From Chamaecyparis obtusa (lineage: Eukaryota > Streptophyta > Pinopsida > Cupressales > Cupressaceae): a stretch of DNA of 64,000 bases. The DNA is taken from positions 62,001 through 126,000 of the forward strand of contig BSBK01006398.1 in NCBI GenBank assembly GCA_027943335.1, written 5' to 3'. Position numbers and translations under genes: made by a program. The notes under the pieces are model-generated. The model was not told where the DNA came from. It was given only the letters and a program-made list of their open reading frames with translations, and made no database searches. Shown here one piece after another: positions 11,796-24,284 of the stretch (its first letter is position 1; each line of letters opens with the position of its first letter).

Positions 11796-12749
11796 TGTTA
11801 GAAAGTTAAGGTGTTGAGAGGGAGGGTGAATAAGAACCTTGTAAAACTTTAACCTTCTATAACTGATTTACCCTTTTTTCTTTGCATGCATAACACTTAA
11901 CAACTTATTCCTGAATGAAAGTAAAGTAAAGTAAACTCATTCATCTATAAAAACATAACACACATGAACACATGATTTTGGTCTCGTAAAAACCCTTGGT
12001 TAGAGGTAAAAACTACGGTGTGGATGACACCTACAATCTTTCACTACTGTAGCATAAAGGTTTCTCGGTTAGAGCGTACAAAAGTATCACTTCTGGTGAT
12101 TTACCCTATTAGGAGTAATACAAAAAAAGACTTGCTAAAGTATACCTAGTTAAAGGATTTTGCAACACTCATTAAGTGTGCACAATGTTAAGAGATTTAC
12201 AATAAAAAATCTTGTTAAAACCTACCCAATATGTGGGATTTCATAATACAAAAACAATAATATATTCATGTGATAACTAATCTATAATACTACATCTACT
12301 TGTATGCTAGGTCAAATCCTTTGTGCTTTCTATAGTATCATTACCTCTCTCTAACTGATTTCACCAAAATCATCCACTTCCTCTTCTCGGTAGCCTTAAC
12401 TTATTTGTCTTTTCTCTATCTTCTTTGCTTCACTCTCTTCTCTCTCCATGTCTTCTCTCGATCCATCCTTATGTATTAATTTTGTAGCTTACTAATTACT
12501 TGACCTAATTAGGGTTTGGATCATTCTAGAAATCGCAATCAAATAGATCAACAATCCATATTCATTTCCTCTTTCCAAGAAATATCTACTATATTTTCAT
12601 TGGTTCAATCTGTGCCTTGGGATCATTTACAATCATGTTTCATTTCCAATAAATCTTACCTAACATTTATCTTGATCTTCATAAACCATTTTCTTTCTTG
12701 GTAGAATCTGATCAAACTTTTATATTTATCCTATATTTAACTTCCAACA
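11796..12749 (-). repeat. 5' LTR of copia-type element copy a
   Basis: On the minus strand it begins TGTTGGAAGTTAAATATAGG (12749) and ends CTTTCTAACA (11796), 954 bp. At about 11975-12030 it carries the motif shared by the other copia LTRs here: AACCAAGGGTTTTTAC and a CATCCACACC block on the minus strand. Confidence 0.75.
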
Positions 12750-13875
12750 CCATGATTCTCCAAAACCTAATAGACGTAATGAAATAATAACCCAAAACCC
12801 CCTAATATAGAAAACCTAACAAGCTAAGTTTTCAAAACATGCAACTCCAAAAATAAGATGAACTCCACTCGATAATAATAAAAAAATTACTTAACACAAA
12901 ATCATTGAAATAAGAACTTAACTACAACCTTGTTTCTATCAAACCCTCTTTGCATGATTAATTCTAATTTTAATAATAAAACATGCACTTTTCCAATTCT
13001 CAACTCCTAACACAACTTCCTAACCTTGTTTTTATCAATTTTCTTTTTGCATATTTAATTATAATAATAATTATATGCACTTTTCACTTAATAAGCCTTA
13101 ACTCAACCTTCAACTTAAATTTCTAACTCAATTTTATTAAACTGAATGTGCAACTTAAATTGCATTTTAATATTTAATTAATCAATTAATATAGTAGCAT
13201 GTGAATAATTATGTAATTGATAATTAAATATTATTTAAATCAGTTATGCCTATAATTTTAATTTTAGATTTAATAATTAACTAAATCCTTCTATTCCAAA
13301 ATAGACTTTTAATTAACTCATTTTAATTAAACAAAGGTATTTAACTAGCTCAGTAATTAAATATCCTTATATTTAATATTTTGATTTTTATAAGATATAA
13401 TTATTCTAATTTCATAATTAATCTTAATTTAATTATTTTAACCAAATGAACCACACAACAAACTCACGTGACTTACAATGCATGAAAATTAACTAACTCA
13501 AATAACAAAAAAAACTCAAGGGAAGGGCTCACAAATTTACATCACCTTGATGAATTTAGATAGGTAGAAGAAAAAATACTTATCCATTATTCCAGGACAA
13601 TCATTGGATTGGGTTGGGATTGGACTTGTATGTTATCTCCCCTCTCTTACCATTGAGATATTGTGATAGAACATGCTCATCTTGGCAATTCAGGGAAGTT
13701 AATGCCTGGTACATAAAATCTTGCATAAAAGACGAGCATGTACATATATGTATAAATATATATAATAGACAATGATAGGGATCGACCGATCACATGGATC
13801 TCAAATGTAAGTGACTATGACTCTATCTCTCAACCATATCATGCACATCAAAAAAAAATATAAAACATACATGCT
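12750..13875. other. AT-rich sequence, no gene seen
   Basis: Very rich in TTAATTAA-type words, especially 13140-13440, with no coding frame of note. A purine/pyrimidine-mixed segment at 13590-13750 resembles nothing recognised. The stretch ends at the 5' LTR of the next element. Confidence 0.5.
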
Positions 13876-14777
13876 TGTAATCACCTAAAAATAGACAAAG
13901 ACAATTTAACGATAATTCAAAGAAAATCAAGTCAAATCAAAGAAAATCAAGGACATAATTGAATCAATTGAATCACAATGCATAATTAGCCAATCAAAAT
14001 AAAAATCAAGTCTTAATTCAATATCAATCAAAATTGAGAGCATTTTAATCAAGTGCAATCAAATCAAAATATAACTAATTCAATTAATTATATAGTCTTG
14101 GATTAAATTAAATTCAACCCATTCAAGGGGTACATGGCTAAAATAAATCAATTAAATCAACTAATAAAAATCAATTACTCTCAACAAACCAAAAGGAGAG
14201 AAAATCAATCAACCAATGAGATTTGAGGAAAGGCATTCACATGGATCGAGCCAAATTGAATCTCATTCACTCAAAGTGAAAAGGAATCTTAACCATCCAT
14301 CTTGTCTACTTGTCCCAAGCTTTGAGGACACAAACTTTTCTTTGTCTTCAAAGGGTGGAACCAAAGACTTAACCCCAAATCAATTATGATTAAACACAAC
14401 TACACCCCCTACCATTGGGAAAATCTATAAAAGGAAGGATAAAATCCTTCATAATTAATCAACCACCTATCTGAGAATTGCATCAAAGCTCTTGCAATTT
14501 GAATTTAGAAAAGCATTTGAGAGAAAATTTAGCATTTATCTTGATAATTGTTAGCTTTAGCATTGTTTTATCTTCATCATTCCCATTCTATGACTGTCAT
14601 TAATGAGAGCTTGCTAAGAGCTCACTCATTAACATCTTAGTTAGAGAGCCATAGGATGCTCAATTAGTCATTGATTTTGTTAAATAGTTGCTCAATTGTG
14701 GTTTTATTTAGTTATTATTTCACTTATTATTGATGATTAACCCTAATTCTATGAAGGTACATTTATTTGTATACAAA
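13876..14777 (+). repeat. 5' LTR of the 13876-21662 element
   Basis: Starts TGTAATCACCTAAAAATAG and ends TTTGTATACA. A TATA-like CTATAAAAGGA lies at about 14430. It differs from the 3' LTR by scattered substitutions and an 8-bp indel near 14158, so the insertion is fairly recent compared with its neighbours. Confidence 0.9.
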
Positions 14778-15024
14778 CCAAATCTTGTGCTAGGTAGGTG
14801 CTTGAAGTGTTTTCTTGTGAAAAACCTGTGACAACATTCTAAAAATCAAACATTTTGTGTTTAAGTGGGTAAAAGAGACAAGTGAATGTGTGGTTGTTGT
14901 GTTTGAAATACATAAGCAAGTGAGAGATATCCATTGAAAAGCATCTTATATTTTTAAATCTCCTCAATAATAAAATCAACAACTCTCATATCAAGGATAA
15001 ATTCCAAAAACAAACCCTTGTTGG
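14778..15024 (+). other. leader between 5' LTR and gag
   Basis: Sequence after the LTR starts AACCAAATCTTGTGCTAGG. It does not match the common iMet primer-site complement and I could not assign the tRNA primer. No gene is seen before the ATG at 15025. Confidence 0.5.
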
Positions 15025-18000
15025 ATGTTGGTTTCCACACAGTCACAAACATATACAAGATCATTACTAGACGATAGCACTATCTTTGCAAACCCAAGGC
15101 AAGAAGTGGAGTACCAAAGTGTGTTCAAAGATCCTAACCAAGAAGAAATTTTCATGAATCTTTTTGAACCAAGAGTTGAAAAGATGGCTGATATGAATTC
15201 AGCCTATCACAATATCAATAATGCCAACTATAACCCTAAGGAGACACTTGAGGAAAGGGTTGAGAAAGCTGCCCAAGATAATGATTTCCTAGAGGTCATG
15301 GAAAAATTAATAGACAAAGATAGGGAGAACTTCTTCCTAAGCTTAGCACAAAAGGGGGTAAAGCTGCCCTATGATTTTGACATTGACCAACTTAGGAAGG
15401 ACCAACACCAAGATGATCCTATGAACGTCATGACTAGGCAGATTAAGGCCTTTCAAGAACAAATAGATACCATGAAGAAGGCAACTGAACCTAAGTCCTT
15501 TTCCATAGAAGCTTTGTGTCCTTTTCCTTTCGACAAAAACTTAGCAATGGTATTTTTTCCTTTTAATACTATATTTCCCAAATACGATAAATACATGGGT
15601 AAAACAGACCCACAAGATCATTTAAGGGAATTTTGTGCCCTAAGCATAGAGTTCATGCATAATGACACTTATCTAATGAGACTCTTTCCTAGAAGCTTAG
15701 GAGGGCCAGTAATGGAGTGGTTTTCAAAACTAACTCTCGGAATAAAGTCTTTTGAGGAGTTAGCCTCCAAGTTCATAACCCATTACTCCTACAACATTGA
15801 GCATGAGATCACTATGCTCAAGTTATGCGATACCAAAAAAAAAGATGGGGAGTCCTCTTTAGGATTCCTACAAAGGTGGAGGACCATTTTCGCAAGGTAC
15901 CCATGAAGTATCTTGGAGAAAGAGAAGATGGAGATCTTCACCAATAACTTGACCGCTGAAATGAACTATCGATTACAACTTCCATGTGCTCCAACATTTG
16001 AAAAACTTATTGAAAATGGAATTAAGATTGAAGATGTTTTGGTCAAAAGAGGTGAGATTAAATTATTTAAAGATAATAAATCCAACAGCAACAATAACAA
16101 TAATTATGTTCCTAAATATTTTAATCAAGCGTCCAACAATCACAATGATAAATCGAAATCATGGAACAAAAGTAACAATAAAAATCTTGTGAATGATGGG
16201 GTTGTGGAGTCACACAACTTGAAGTCTACCCCTTTTATTCTACCATATGGAGCGAATTCTTCAAACAATGTTAACCAAGCAAATAAAGCTCCATATAATC
16301 CCAATAATTATAACAACGACAATTCTAACACTTCCAACAATAAGACTTGGGATAAGTCAAAATCAAACTCTAGCTATAATAAAATGAAATTCACTCCCTT
16401 GGGTGAACCTTTGGAGAATGTGCTAATAACCTTGTTGGCTAATCAAGTTATCACGCTACCCAACATATCAAATTATGAACCTGAAGTCAAACCTCATTGG
16501 TGGAATGCATCTCATCATTGTGAATACCATCGAAAAAGAGGTCATCCAACCAACAAATGCATGAAATTGAAGCACTTAGTGCAACATTTGATTAATAATG
16601 ACATCATCCAAATTGAAGGACCTTGAAACAATGGGGATCACACAGCCTATAAGAACCCCTTTTTGAATCATGAAAAGGGAGAGTCATCCAATACAAATCA
16701 AAATCATAAAAAGGGTAATGAAAAAGTGAATTTTGCCCACACTTATGACAACACAATAAATACCATAAGGGAAGAAGATCAAAGCGTAAATGTTGTTATA
16801 ATAAAAGGAAAATCAAGAGAAGCATCAACAAATGTGGTCACTAGGGGGAAAGCATAAAAAATTGTTATACCTAATAATGCTCCAAAAGTGGTGATATCAA
16901 ACCAAGCTTCCACATCATCATCAAAACAATACAACTTGGTAGACCAATTGCAAAGGACTCCCACTCAAATCTTTATTCTTGAGCTGCTCAAACTATCACC
17001 AATCCATAAGGATATCTTGGAAAAAGCCTTGTTGGAAACAAATGTGCCTCTAAATTTGGAGGTAGACAAGTTCCAAAACATTGTGGGGCATTTAATTGCA
17101 CCTCATTGCCTATCATTCTCCGAACAAGATGATATGTCTCTTAATCATCCCCAAAATCTGCCCTTACACATAGAAGTGTTGATCCACAAGCATAGGGTGA
17201 AAAGAGTCCTTATAGGTGAAGGTGTTGGCCTAAATATTTGTACCCTTATCTTGGTAAAAGCCTTAGGATTTTCGGAGGAGGCTATTGACCCAAGGAAAAA
17301 GATAACCATAAAAGCCTACGATGATGAAGAAAGAGTGTCAAGAGGAGTCATAGTTTTTCCCATAAGAGTTGGTCCTATGCAAAAAGAGACCATATGCCAA
17401 GTATTGGACCTAAAATTGACGTATAACATTTTTTTAGGAAGGCCATGGATCCACGAAATGTAGGTTGTTCCTTCAACCTACCATCAATGCCTAAAATTCC
17501 CATATCAAGGGCAAGAAATAATGGTAAGTGGAGATCTCAATCCCTTCCAATATTGTAATAACGTCAAGCCTATAAATGACTCATTAGTTCCACATAATGC
17601 TGAAGGGTCTATACCCAATCAAATGGAACAAGGTCAAAGTTCTAAAGACACCCCTTCACTGAAAGGAAAAGAGAAGATGGAAGAAAAAATTGTTGTTAAA
17701 GAAACTCCAAAACTCATTAACCAAACTACATCGACTAAAGGAAAAGAGAAGGTTAATGAGAATAATATTAGCGAAGAAGAAAAAGAAGAATCTACCAAAG
17801 CTATTTCAAGATATCTTAAAGAAGCCCATTATCAAAAGATGGATAAAATGATGAAAAACTTTGATAAGCAATGCAAGATTAAACAACAAGGAGTAGGTGA
17901 ATACTCCTTATCTATGATGGACCTACCCTTATCACCAAAGTCCTTTGGAAAACCTCCAAGTTTACCTCATAAATATAATGAAAACTTTGTAAGGGCAAGT

Positions 18001-18555
18001 ACATCATCCACCATGAGTGAAGAGGATAATGAAATTCTGAATTGGTTATACAAGGATGAAGAATCAAGTGCTCACATCAAGCACATTCAAAATATAACCA
18101 TCCCTACTCATCAATATGGTAAAGGTTTGGAAATCATGCAAAAAATAGGGTACAAAAGTCAAGGACCTTTAGGTACAAGAAATGAAGGGATAATTGAACC
18201 CCTAGAATCCACATGGCAAGATTCCAAGCAGAAAATAGGTTTAGGATATCTTGAAGAAGGATATACACAAAAACACTATTCCAAAGTATATGATCAAATA
18301 CTACAATTAGAATCTCATAGTGATGAGGATTCTAATGAATGGGAATGGGAGACCTTATCAGATGAGTCATGCCAAGACAAGGGTATTGACATCATTCATA
18401 CCTATGCTTCTACTAAAAATAAAGGACTAATGGCGGAATCAACTCCAAATCAAGCATCTAGTTCTAGTCAAGAGGACCCAAATGATGTTGAATCACCATA
18501 CCAGTATATAGAAAAGCATAAGGATATCCATGTGGTCATCTCCTATCAGAAATAG
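15025..18555 (+). pseudogene. gag-protease with G-patch, one frame broken by four stops
   Basis: One reading frame runs from ATG at 15025 to TAG at 18553-18555, with stops at 15904 (TGA), 16624 (TGA), 16855 (TAA) and 17461 (TAG). Gag core is at about 15590-16080 (PQDHLREFCALSIEF; GGPVMEWFSKL). An Asn-rich linker follows, then a C-H-H-C zinc motif (CEYHRKRGHPTNKC, about 16519-16560). The retropepsin-like part is at 17160-17460 (VLIGEGVGLNICT, LGRPWIHEM); its active-site Asp appears changed, since GEG stands where D-S/T-G is expected. Then comes a Lys/Glu-rich tail with a G-patch-like segment (KGLEIMQKIGYKSQGPLG, about 18121-18174, and a later GLGY). Pol should follow but the frame ends where the antisense PMD gene begins. 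Only four stops in 3.5 kb suggest recent loss of function. Confidence 0.85.
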
Positions 18556-20112
18556 ACCTGGTAATAGGAAGATGCTCCCAAATCCATAACTAGAGAATAA
18601 TAGCACCGGCGGATAAGGAGGAACTCTCTCTGTACACCACCTCATGAAGATCTCGATATAACTGAGCTAGTACACAAGAACCCCAATCAAAATGTTGAGG
18701 TTGTGCTAGTAAATCCTCTAAAATCCTACCCCAACCAATAGAAAAACCGTGACCTCATCGGTCAGGAAGAAGTAGACCACCAATCAATGCGCCTAGAACT
18801 ATAGGCAATGTAGGGAAAGAAGCAAACTATGGCCATGTGATCGTATCATCATCAATCAGATTGTCCCTAAACACTCATCGACAGACAATAGAATCATACA
18901 TAGAGTCATAATAGACAATCTCTCCTTGACAGGGAATCTGTAGCAAATGATACATGTCCTCGGGCGTGATCGTCATCTCACCATGAGGAAGATGGAAAGT
19001 ATTGTGGTCGGAGTGCCAACGCTCTGCCACAGATATCAATAACCCATGGTTCAGCTGAAACTAGGGAAGATCGAGAAGGAAGCTCAAACCACAAAGCTCT
19101 ATAACATGGTACTCAGCCGCAGTCAATGTCTATCCAAGGTCAATAACCCATGAAGGAACTAATCGGATATATAACACAGGGAAGTCAGCCTGTTTGGCAA
19201 AGAACAAAAGAGTCATATCAGTATATTATATCAAGGAACATCTAAAGTCAATCAAGTTATTTTAAAATCCATTTTCTCATCATGAGCGCATCAAAACTCC
19301 TGACTCTATATCTTGAGGAAGGAAAATCTTTGTTTTATATCTCTAGATCTTGAGAGTAAAATATTAGACCATCACCATATCATAACATATTGACAAATCA
19401 ACTTCATTGGTATTACTATCCTGATATCCTAATCAATTGTTTAGTTCAAACATAAATGACCTAATCATATTATTCTAATCAGTCATCTTGACGCGCTAAA
19501 TATTTTGAAAAATTAAAATAGAAAATAGTCAAGTACAAGTGAAAATTCTAACAAAAATGCTATAGGCATGATTTTATTCATCGCAGGTGACATTTCCTTA
19601 AGTGACACACAATTTATGTCAAGTGACATTACTTTTGTCTCAGGCAACAAATTTTTCATAAGCGACACACAATTTATGTTAGTTGACAAATTTTTCATAG
19701 GCGACACTGAATTGACTTATGTGACATCAAATTTTTCCTAGGCGACATCGAATTGCTAGGGTTTCGTAGGCGTAAAAAATTAAGGAATCTGGTTTTTAAA
19801 ACCTAAGGCTATGTGTGAACCATTTAACCTTAGGCGACAATGAAAAGTTGATAAGTGACATTGAAATACTCATGAGCAACACTAAAAACTGTGGATGCGA
19901 CATTTAACAGTGTTAGGCAACATTGAAATTTGCATAGGTGTGAATTAAATATTTCAAAGCAACGATGATAGTGGGAAATGCAATAAATGCTAATTAATGA
20001 GCAATAAATGCAATACTGAGGGTTGAAAAGTACTTACCGAAGGTCCATAGTCAAGTGGCCTCGCATATCTCTGACACCGCTCGAATCGATGCTCTCGAAT
20101 AGGCACAACCAT
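18548..20112 (-). pseudogene. antisense PMD gene, second copy, two exons, 3' truncated
   Basis: Exon 1 (20112-20038, 25 codons) starts with ATG and ends at a GTAAGT donor. It resembles exon 1 of the first copy: VPIREHRFERCQRY here, VPVSSHQFECSQRH there. Exon 2 starts at 19189 after a CCAAACAG acceptor and carries PMD blocks: FHLPHGEMTITPEDMYHLLQ (about 19000-18940), FDWGSCVLAQLYRDLHEVVY (about 18695-18635) and LWIWEHLPITRS (about 18585-18550). It then stops at the junction with the sense gag-protease frame, losing the C-terminal half found in the other copy. In-frame stops occur, such as TAG before LWIWEH. Phase is 0 at the intron in both copies. Role in the element is unknown. Confidence 0.75.
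19540..19940. repeat. degenerate GGCGACA repeat in the intron of the antisense gene
   Basis: About ten loosely spaced copies of (A/G)GGCGACA or AAGTGACA followed by AATTT-like words lie between exon 2 and exon 1 of the antisense PMD gene. The matching intron of the first copy (5210-5450) instead repeats GTCGTACGA/GAGTCGT. Confidence 0.55.
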
Positions 20113-20756
20113 CTCAAAAATCCAAGTAGAACTAGAGCAAAATCACAGAAGTCAAAAGTGAAAATGAATAGTAAATCTAGGTTTTTCAACCTATTTAAGC
20201 TAAATTTGACCTAATTTTGAGGTAAGAAATGACTTTGACCTATATGAATATATTGCATTTACCAGGGCAAATTGAGAAGTGTGGCATATCATAAAGTGTT
20301 TTTCAAAAATGAAAACATATCAATCAAACATTTAAACCTATTCTATCGAAAACAACAATATGTTTCATTTCTGGGGGGCATACCATCAGATAATCAGATC
20401 AACATCATCAATAACATCAATGGAAATTAGAGACCAATCATCAAATCAAATCGAAAGCTATTATCAAAAAAAAATTCATAATCAAACGAAAGGGGCATTA
20501 TATCAATCATCAAATCAAACATCATATCAGGATCAATCAGCAAATCAATCATCATATCGAGAATGATCATGTCAAAACCACATTAATCAGGAGAGTTTCA
20601 TATCAATCATATCTATAGCAATTACATATCAAGAATCAGAGAATTGACCATCGAAAGACCATCAAACGAACATCAAAGATCGACCATCAATGAATCAGGA
20701 CCTATTATCGAGCAAGATCAGAGTATTCTTTGAATTGAAATGCTTCGCACGTCAAC

Positions 20757-20771
20757 TCAAAGAGGGGCATT
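20757..20771 (+). other. polypurine tract
   Basis: CAAAGAGGGGCATT directly precedes the TGTAATCACC start of the 3' LTR. Confidence 0.75.
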
Positions 20772-21662
20772 TGTAATCACCTAAAAATGGACAAAGACAA
20801 TTTAACGATAATTTAAAGAAAATCAAGTCAAATCAAAGCAAATCAAGGACATAATTGAATCAATTGAATCACAATGCATAATTAGCCAATCAAAATGAAA
20901 ATCAAGTCTTAATTCAATATCAATCAAAATTGAGAGCATTTTAATCAAGTGAAATCAAATCAAAATATAATTAATTCAATTAATTGTATAGTCTTGGATT
21001 AAATTAAATTCAACCCATTCAAGGGGTACATGGCTAAAATAAATCAATTAATAAAAATCAATTTCTCTCAACAAACCAAAAGGAGAGAAAATCAATCAAC
21101 CAATGAGATTTGAGGAAAGGCATTCACATGGATCAAGCCAAATTGAATCTCATTCACTCAAAGTGAAAAGGAATCTTAACCATCCATCTTGTCTACTTGT
21201 CCCAAGCTTTGAGGACACAAACTTTTCTTTGTCTTCAAAGGGTGGAACCAAAGACTTAACCCCAAATCAATCATGATTAAACACAACTACACCCCCTACC
21301 ATTGGGAAAATCTATAAAAGGAAGGCTAAAATCCTTCATAATTAATCAACCACCTATTTGAGAATTGCATCAAAGCTCTTGCAATTTGAATTTAGAAAAG
21401 CATTTGAGAGCAATTTTAGCATTTATCTTGATAATTGTTAGCTTTAGCATTGTTTTATCTTCATCATTCTCATTCTAGGACTATCATTAATGAGAGCTTG
21501 CTAAGAGCTCACTCATTAACATCTTAGTTAGAGAGCCATAGGATGCTCAATTAGTCATTGATTTTGTTAAATAGTTGCTCAATTGTGGTTGTATTTAGTT
21601 ATTATTTCACTTATATTTGATGATTAACCCTAATTCTATGAAGGTACATTTATTTGTATACA
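20772..21662 (+). repeat. 3' LTR of the 13876-21662 element
   Basis: Near-identical partner of 13876-14777, starting TGTAATCACC and ending TTTGTATACA. It lacks 8 bp present in the 5' copy. Confidence 0.9.
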
Positions 21663-21829
21663 ACGCCAACCATACACATGCAAGTATGGGGTCAGTAAAA
21701 TCATAAACATAATATACATAACATCAAATCTATATAAAGATTTATATAGACATGAAAAGTTTCCTAAAAGAGTCTAGCCAATTAAAGTGAAAAGTAAACT
21801 ATGGGAGGGGTATAACAATCTTAATCCTG

Positions 21830-22548
21830 CACTCACTTTCTATATGACCATACTTCTTGCAGTTATAGAAGTGACCATTGAACACTTTAGATTTATTTCT
21901 ACAAATCCTAGCAGTGTGACCTTTACATGACAAATTGAACATGTAGGGGTAATAGGTCCAAACTTTTATTCTTTTGCAACATGTCCTACCTTGTGAGAAT
22001 TAAAATAGATAGGCTTGTAAGTGTTCTTACTAGGAATTTTCTTATTCACTTTGGATGGAGACTTAACATTTTTATTAGGAATCTTGGATTCAGATGATTC
22101 TCCAGTCTCAAAAGTAGTCTGACCAGTAGAGCCTAGACTAGTTGAGTCATTGCTTCATCTTTGACTTTTCAACTGCTCATCAAGTTTCTTAGAACTCTCA
22201 TTAAATTTATAAAGCAACTTGTTTGCATCATCAAGTTCTTTCGGCACTCTCTCCTTCTCTTGGCATAGGCCTTCATTCTCTCTTATCAATTCTTCATTGC
22301 TCATCATCAAAATGTTGAGATCACCTCTTAGATCTTGCATTTCATCTCTGGTCTCATGATGATATACCTACAAGATGCCAAATTCTTATCCAGATCTAGA
22401 AATTTCATTCACTTTTTCTTTTAGGGTATCTGTTGCCATCTTCTTAGCTTCTTTTGTAGCTTTCCTAGCTTCCATTTCCTAATACAACTTAATGGACAAA
22501 TCTTCTAACTCCCTCATGATATTCTTCTTGTCCTTTGTTAGTTGTTCA
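21830..22548 (-). pseudogene. coiled-coil gag with zinc knuckles (copy b), fragment
   Basis: Read on the minus strand, a charged coiled-coil part (22340-22155 is open) ends in KKLDEQLKSQR. It is followed by TSLGSTGQTTFETGESS and then zinc-knuckle remnants: FNSHKVGHVAKE (about 21995), LSCKGHTARIC (about 21935) and NCKKYGHIESEC (about 21870). The DEQ block and the order coiled coil, Ser-rich link, knuckles are as in copies d and e. The N-terminal side is cut at 22548, where another LTR starts. It would be a particle protein; it is not functional. Confidence 0.65.
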
Positions 22549-22908
22549 TGTTGGCATTATGAGTTGACATGGTGATGCATATTGGTTGCAGTCATAGGTA
22601 GTAATTGGTTTGGTTGTCATTGATGGTACCTAAGTTAGATCAATCATGTATCATAATCAGTGAAGTGCATAAGGAAATAAATGTATAGGTTAAGAAATCA
22701 GTAATGCTAAAAATTGGTCAAGTCTAGAAGATCAGTAGACAAAGAGGTCAACACTTTGGTAGTGGCCATGGTAGATGAATAATTACAAGGTGTGGTCACA
22801 GCTATAGTATCAACATGGTTATAATATAGTGTGGTTTTGACCACAACTCATTTGGTTGATTGGTGAAAGAGAATTTGGTGTCACAGTCATTCAGATAGGT
22901 AAGAACAT
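22549..22908 (+). repeat. first part of the 5' LTR of copia-type element d
   Basis: Begins TGTTGGCATTATGAGTTGAC, a typical copia-type LTR start, exactly where gag copy b is cut. It is interrupted at 22908 by element c and appears to continue at 28294-29287. The join is inferred because no second copy of this LTR is in the window. Confidence 0.5.
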
Positions 22909-24024
22909 TGTTAGGAATGGGAACACTAAGGGGGGGGTGAATTAGTGTTCAGTATATTTTAATATTTTATTTTACTCTTGAAAATTAACTTGAATGCTTA
23001 AGTACTGAAATGAACATTAACATAATCAAGATGCATGAACACAATACATAACACCAATATGGTTATGGGGAAACCCAAATAGGTAAAAACCCCGGTGGGA
23101 ATTGACACCCACTAATAAACTGCACTAGTATCTTGCGATCCTTGTTAGAAGATCTTTAACCCTATTAGGAGTTATCTTTACATTGCTTTTAGTACAGTGA
23201 CCTCATCAAGGGTTGGACCTTATTAGGAGTCTTTTACAATAACCCTGTTAGGGGTGGGGACACACTGTCCTAGAACTCATTGCTCAAGTGGTGAACGCTA
23301 CAACTTTCTGATCTTAGATACACACTATATCTGTTGGATGAACTGGCACTATGACACTACTTGTCTGATCAGTTCCTTTGATGTGTTGATGCTTTGACCT
23401 CATGCAAAGCTCTAATACATCTTAACTACTCTTCGCATACTTCTGCTCTACTTATCTCAACTCTATATCAACTCCCATCCTCATTACAAAGGGTGCATCT
23501 CATATTTATATGCGCTTATCAAAACAATTAACTAGGTTGGGCTATAACCGATTACATACAATGATTCCAATTGAATTGGCTCAAGCGTGTTTACATACAA
23601 ACATAATTACATGTCTATAACCTAAATACAATAGGTGCATAGCCTTTACAAAACAATATTATCATCGCTAATCAAATTACCAACAGTCGGTTGAATACTC
23701 TGTTCTGTTCTGGCATTCACTGGTTGTACCTCTTCAACTATTTGTATCTCCATCATATGGTCTCATTTGATCATGCACTCTTAGACTTAGCATGAATACA
23801 TACATACAAGCTTAACTTCAAGGGCACATACCTTAACTAGGTCATACACACGTGCATTGATGCTCTAACCTTCTGGTATTCTGCTAACTGTTCAGTCTTC
23901 TATACTTAGCCAAATTCTGATCTTCTGATAATGTGCGCTAACTCCAAAACACTATATGACTTTTTTTCCATAATGACAACACTATATTTAGTCATATACA
24001 ATCAGTATAGTCAACTTTCCAACA
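22909..24024 (-). repeat. 3' LTR of element c
   Basis: 1116 bp, about as long as the 5' LTR at 27170-28293 and closely similar throughout. Contains the shared LTR block AAACCCAAATAGGTAAAAAC at 23072-23091. Confidence 0.9.
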
Positions 24025-24036
24025 ATCTCCCCCTTT
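24025..24036 (-). other. polypurine tract of element c
   Basis: Minus strand AAAGGGGGAGAT directly before TGTTGGAAAG. Identical to the tract of element e. Confidence 0.85.
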
Positions 24037-24284
24037 GTCATTAATGGAAACAAAGGAATATGGCAAAGTTACTAACTGTACCCTTATACAAAAAATTCTT
24101 TATCATACTCTAACTTATATCTCCCTTATTCTTTTTACTATACCTCTTCTTTACATATAAGAATCCAAGACTCCATATTCTATACATTACTCCCCCTTTG
24201 ACATTAATGACAAAGGTGCTTCAAAAATTGTATCTCTACAAGTACTTACAATGTGAGGACATCCAGATATGATATCTGTAAGTT

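Larger units (their letters stand above)
13876..21662 (+). mobile_element. non-autonomous Tat-like LTR retrotransposon with gag-protease and antisense PMD gene
   Basis: The two LTRs (13876-14777 and 20772-21662) agree closely over their whole length. Between them lie a gag-protease-G-patch frame (15025-18555), an antisense PMD gene (20112-18548) and a polypurine tract. No reverse transcriptase, RNase H or integrase is present, so movement would need enzymes from a relative. Flanks are ATGCT (13871-13875) and ACGCC (21663-21667), which differ by two C/T changes and may be a decayed 5-bp target duplication. Total length is 7.8 kb. Confidence 0.85.

Noticed and set aside
14778..14800. iMet primer site in the 13876-21662 element
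   Set aside because: The bases after the LTR do not match TGGTATCAGAG; the primer tRNA stays unassigned.
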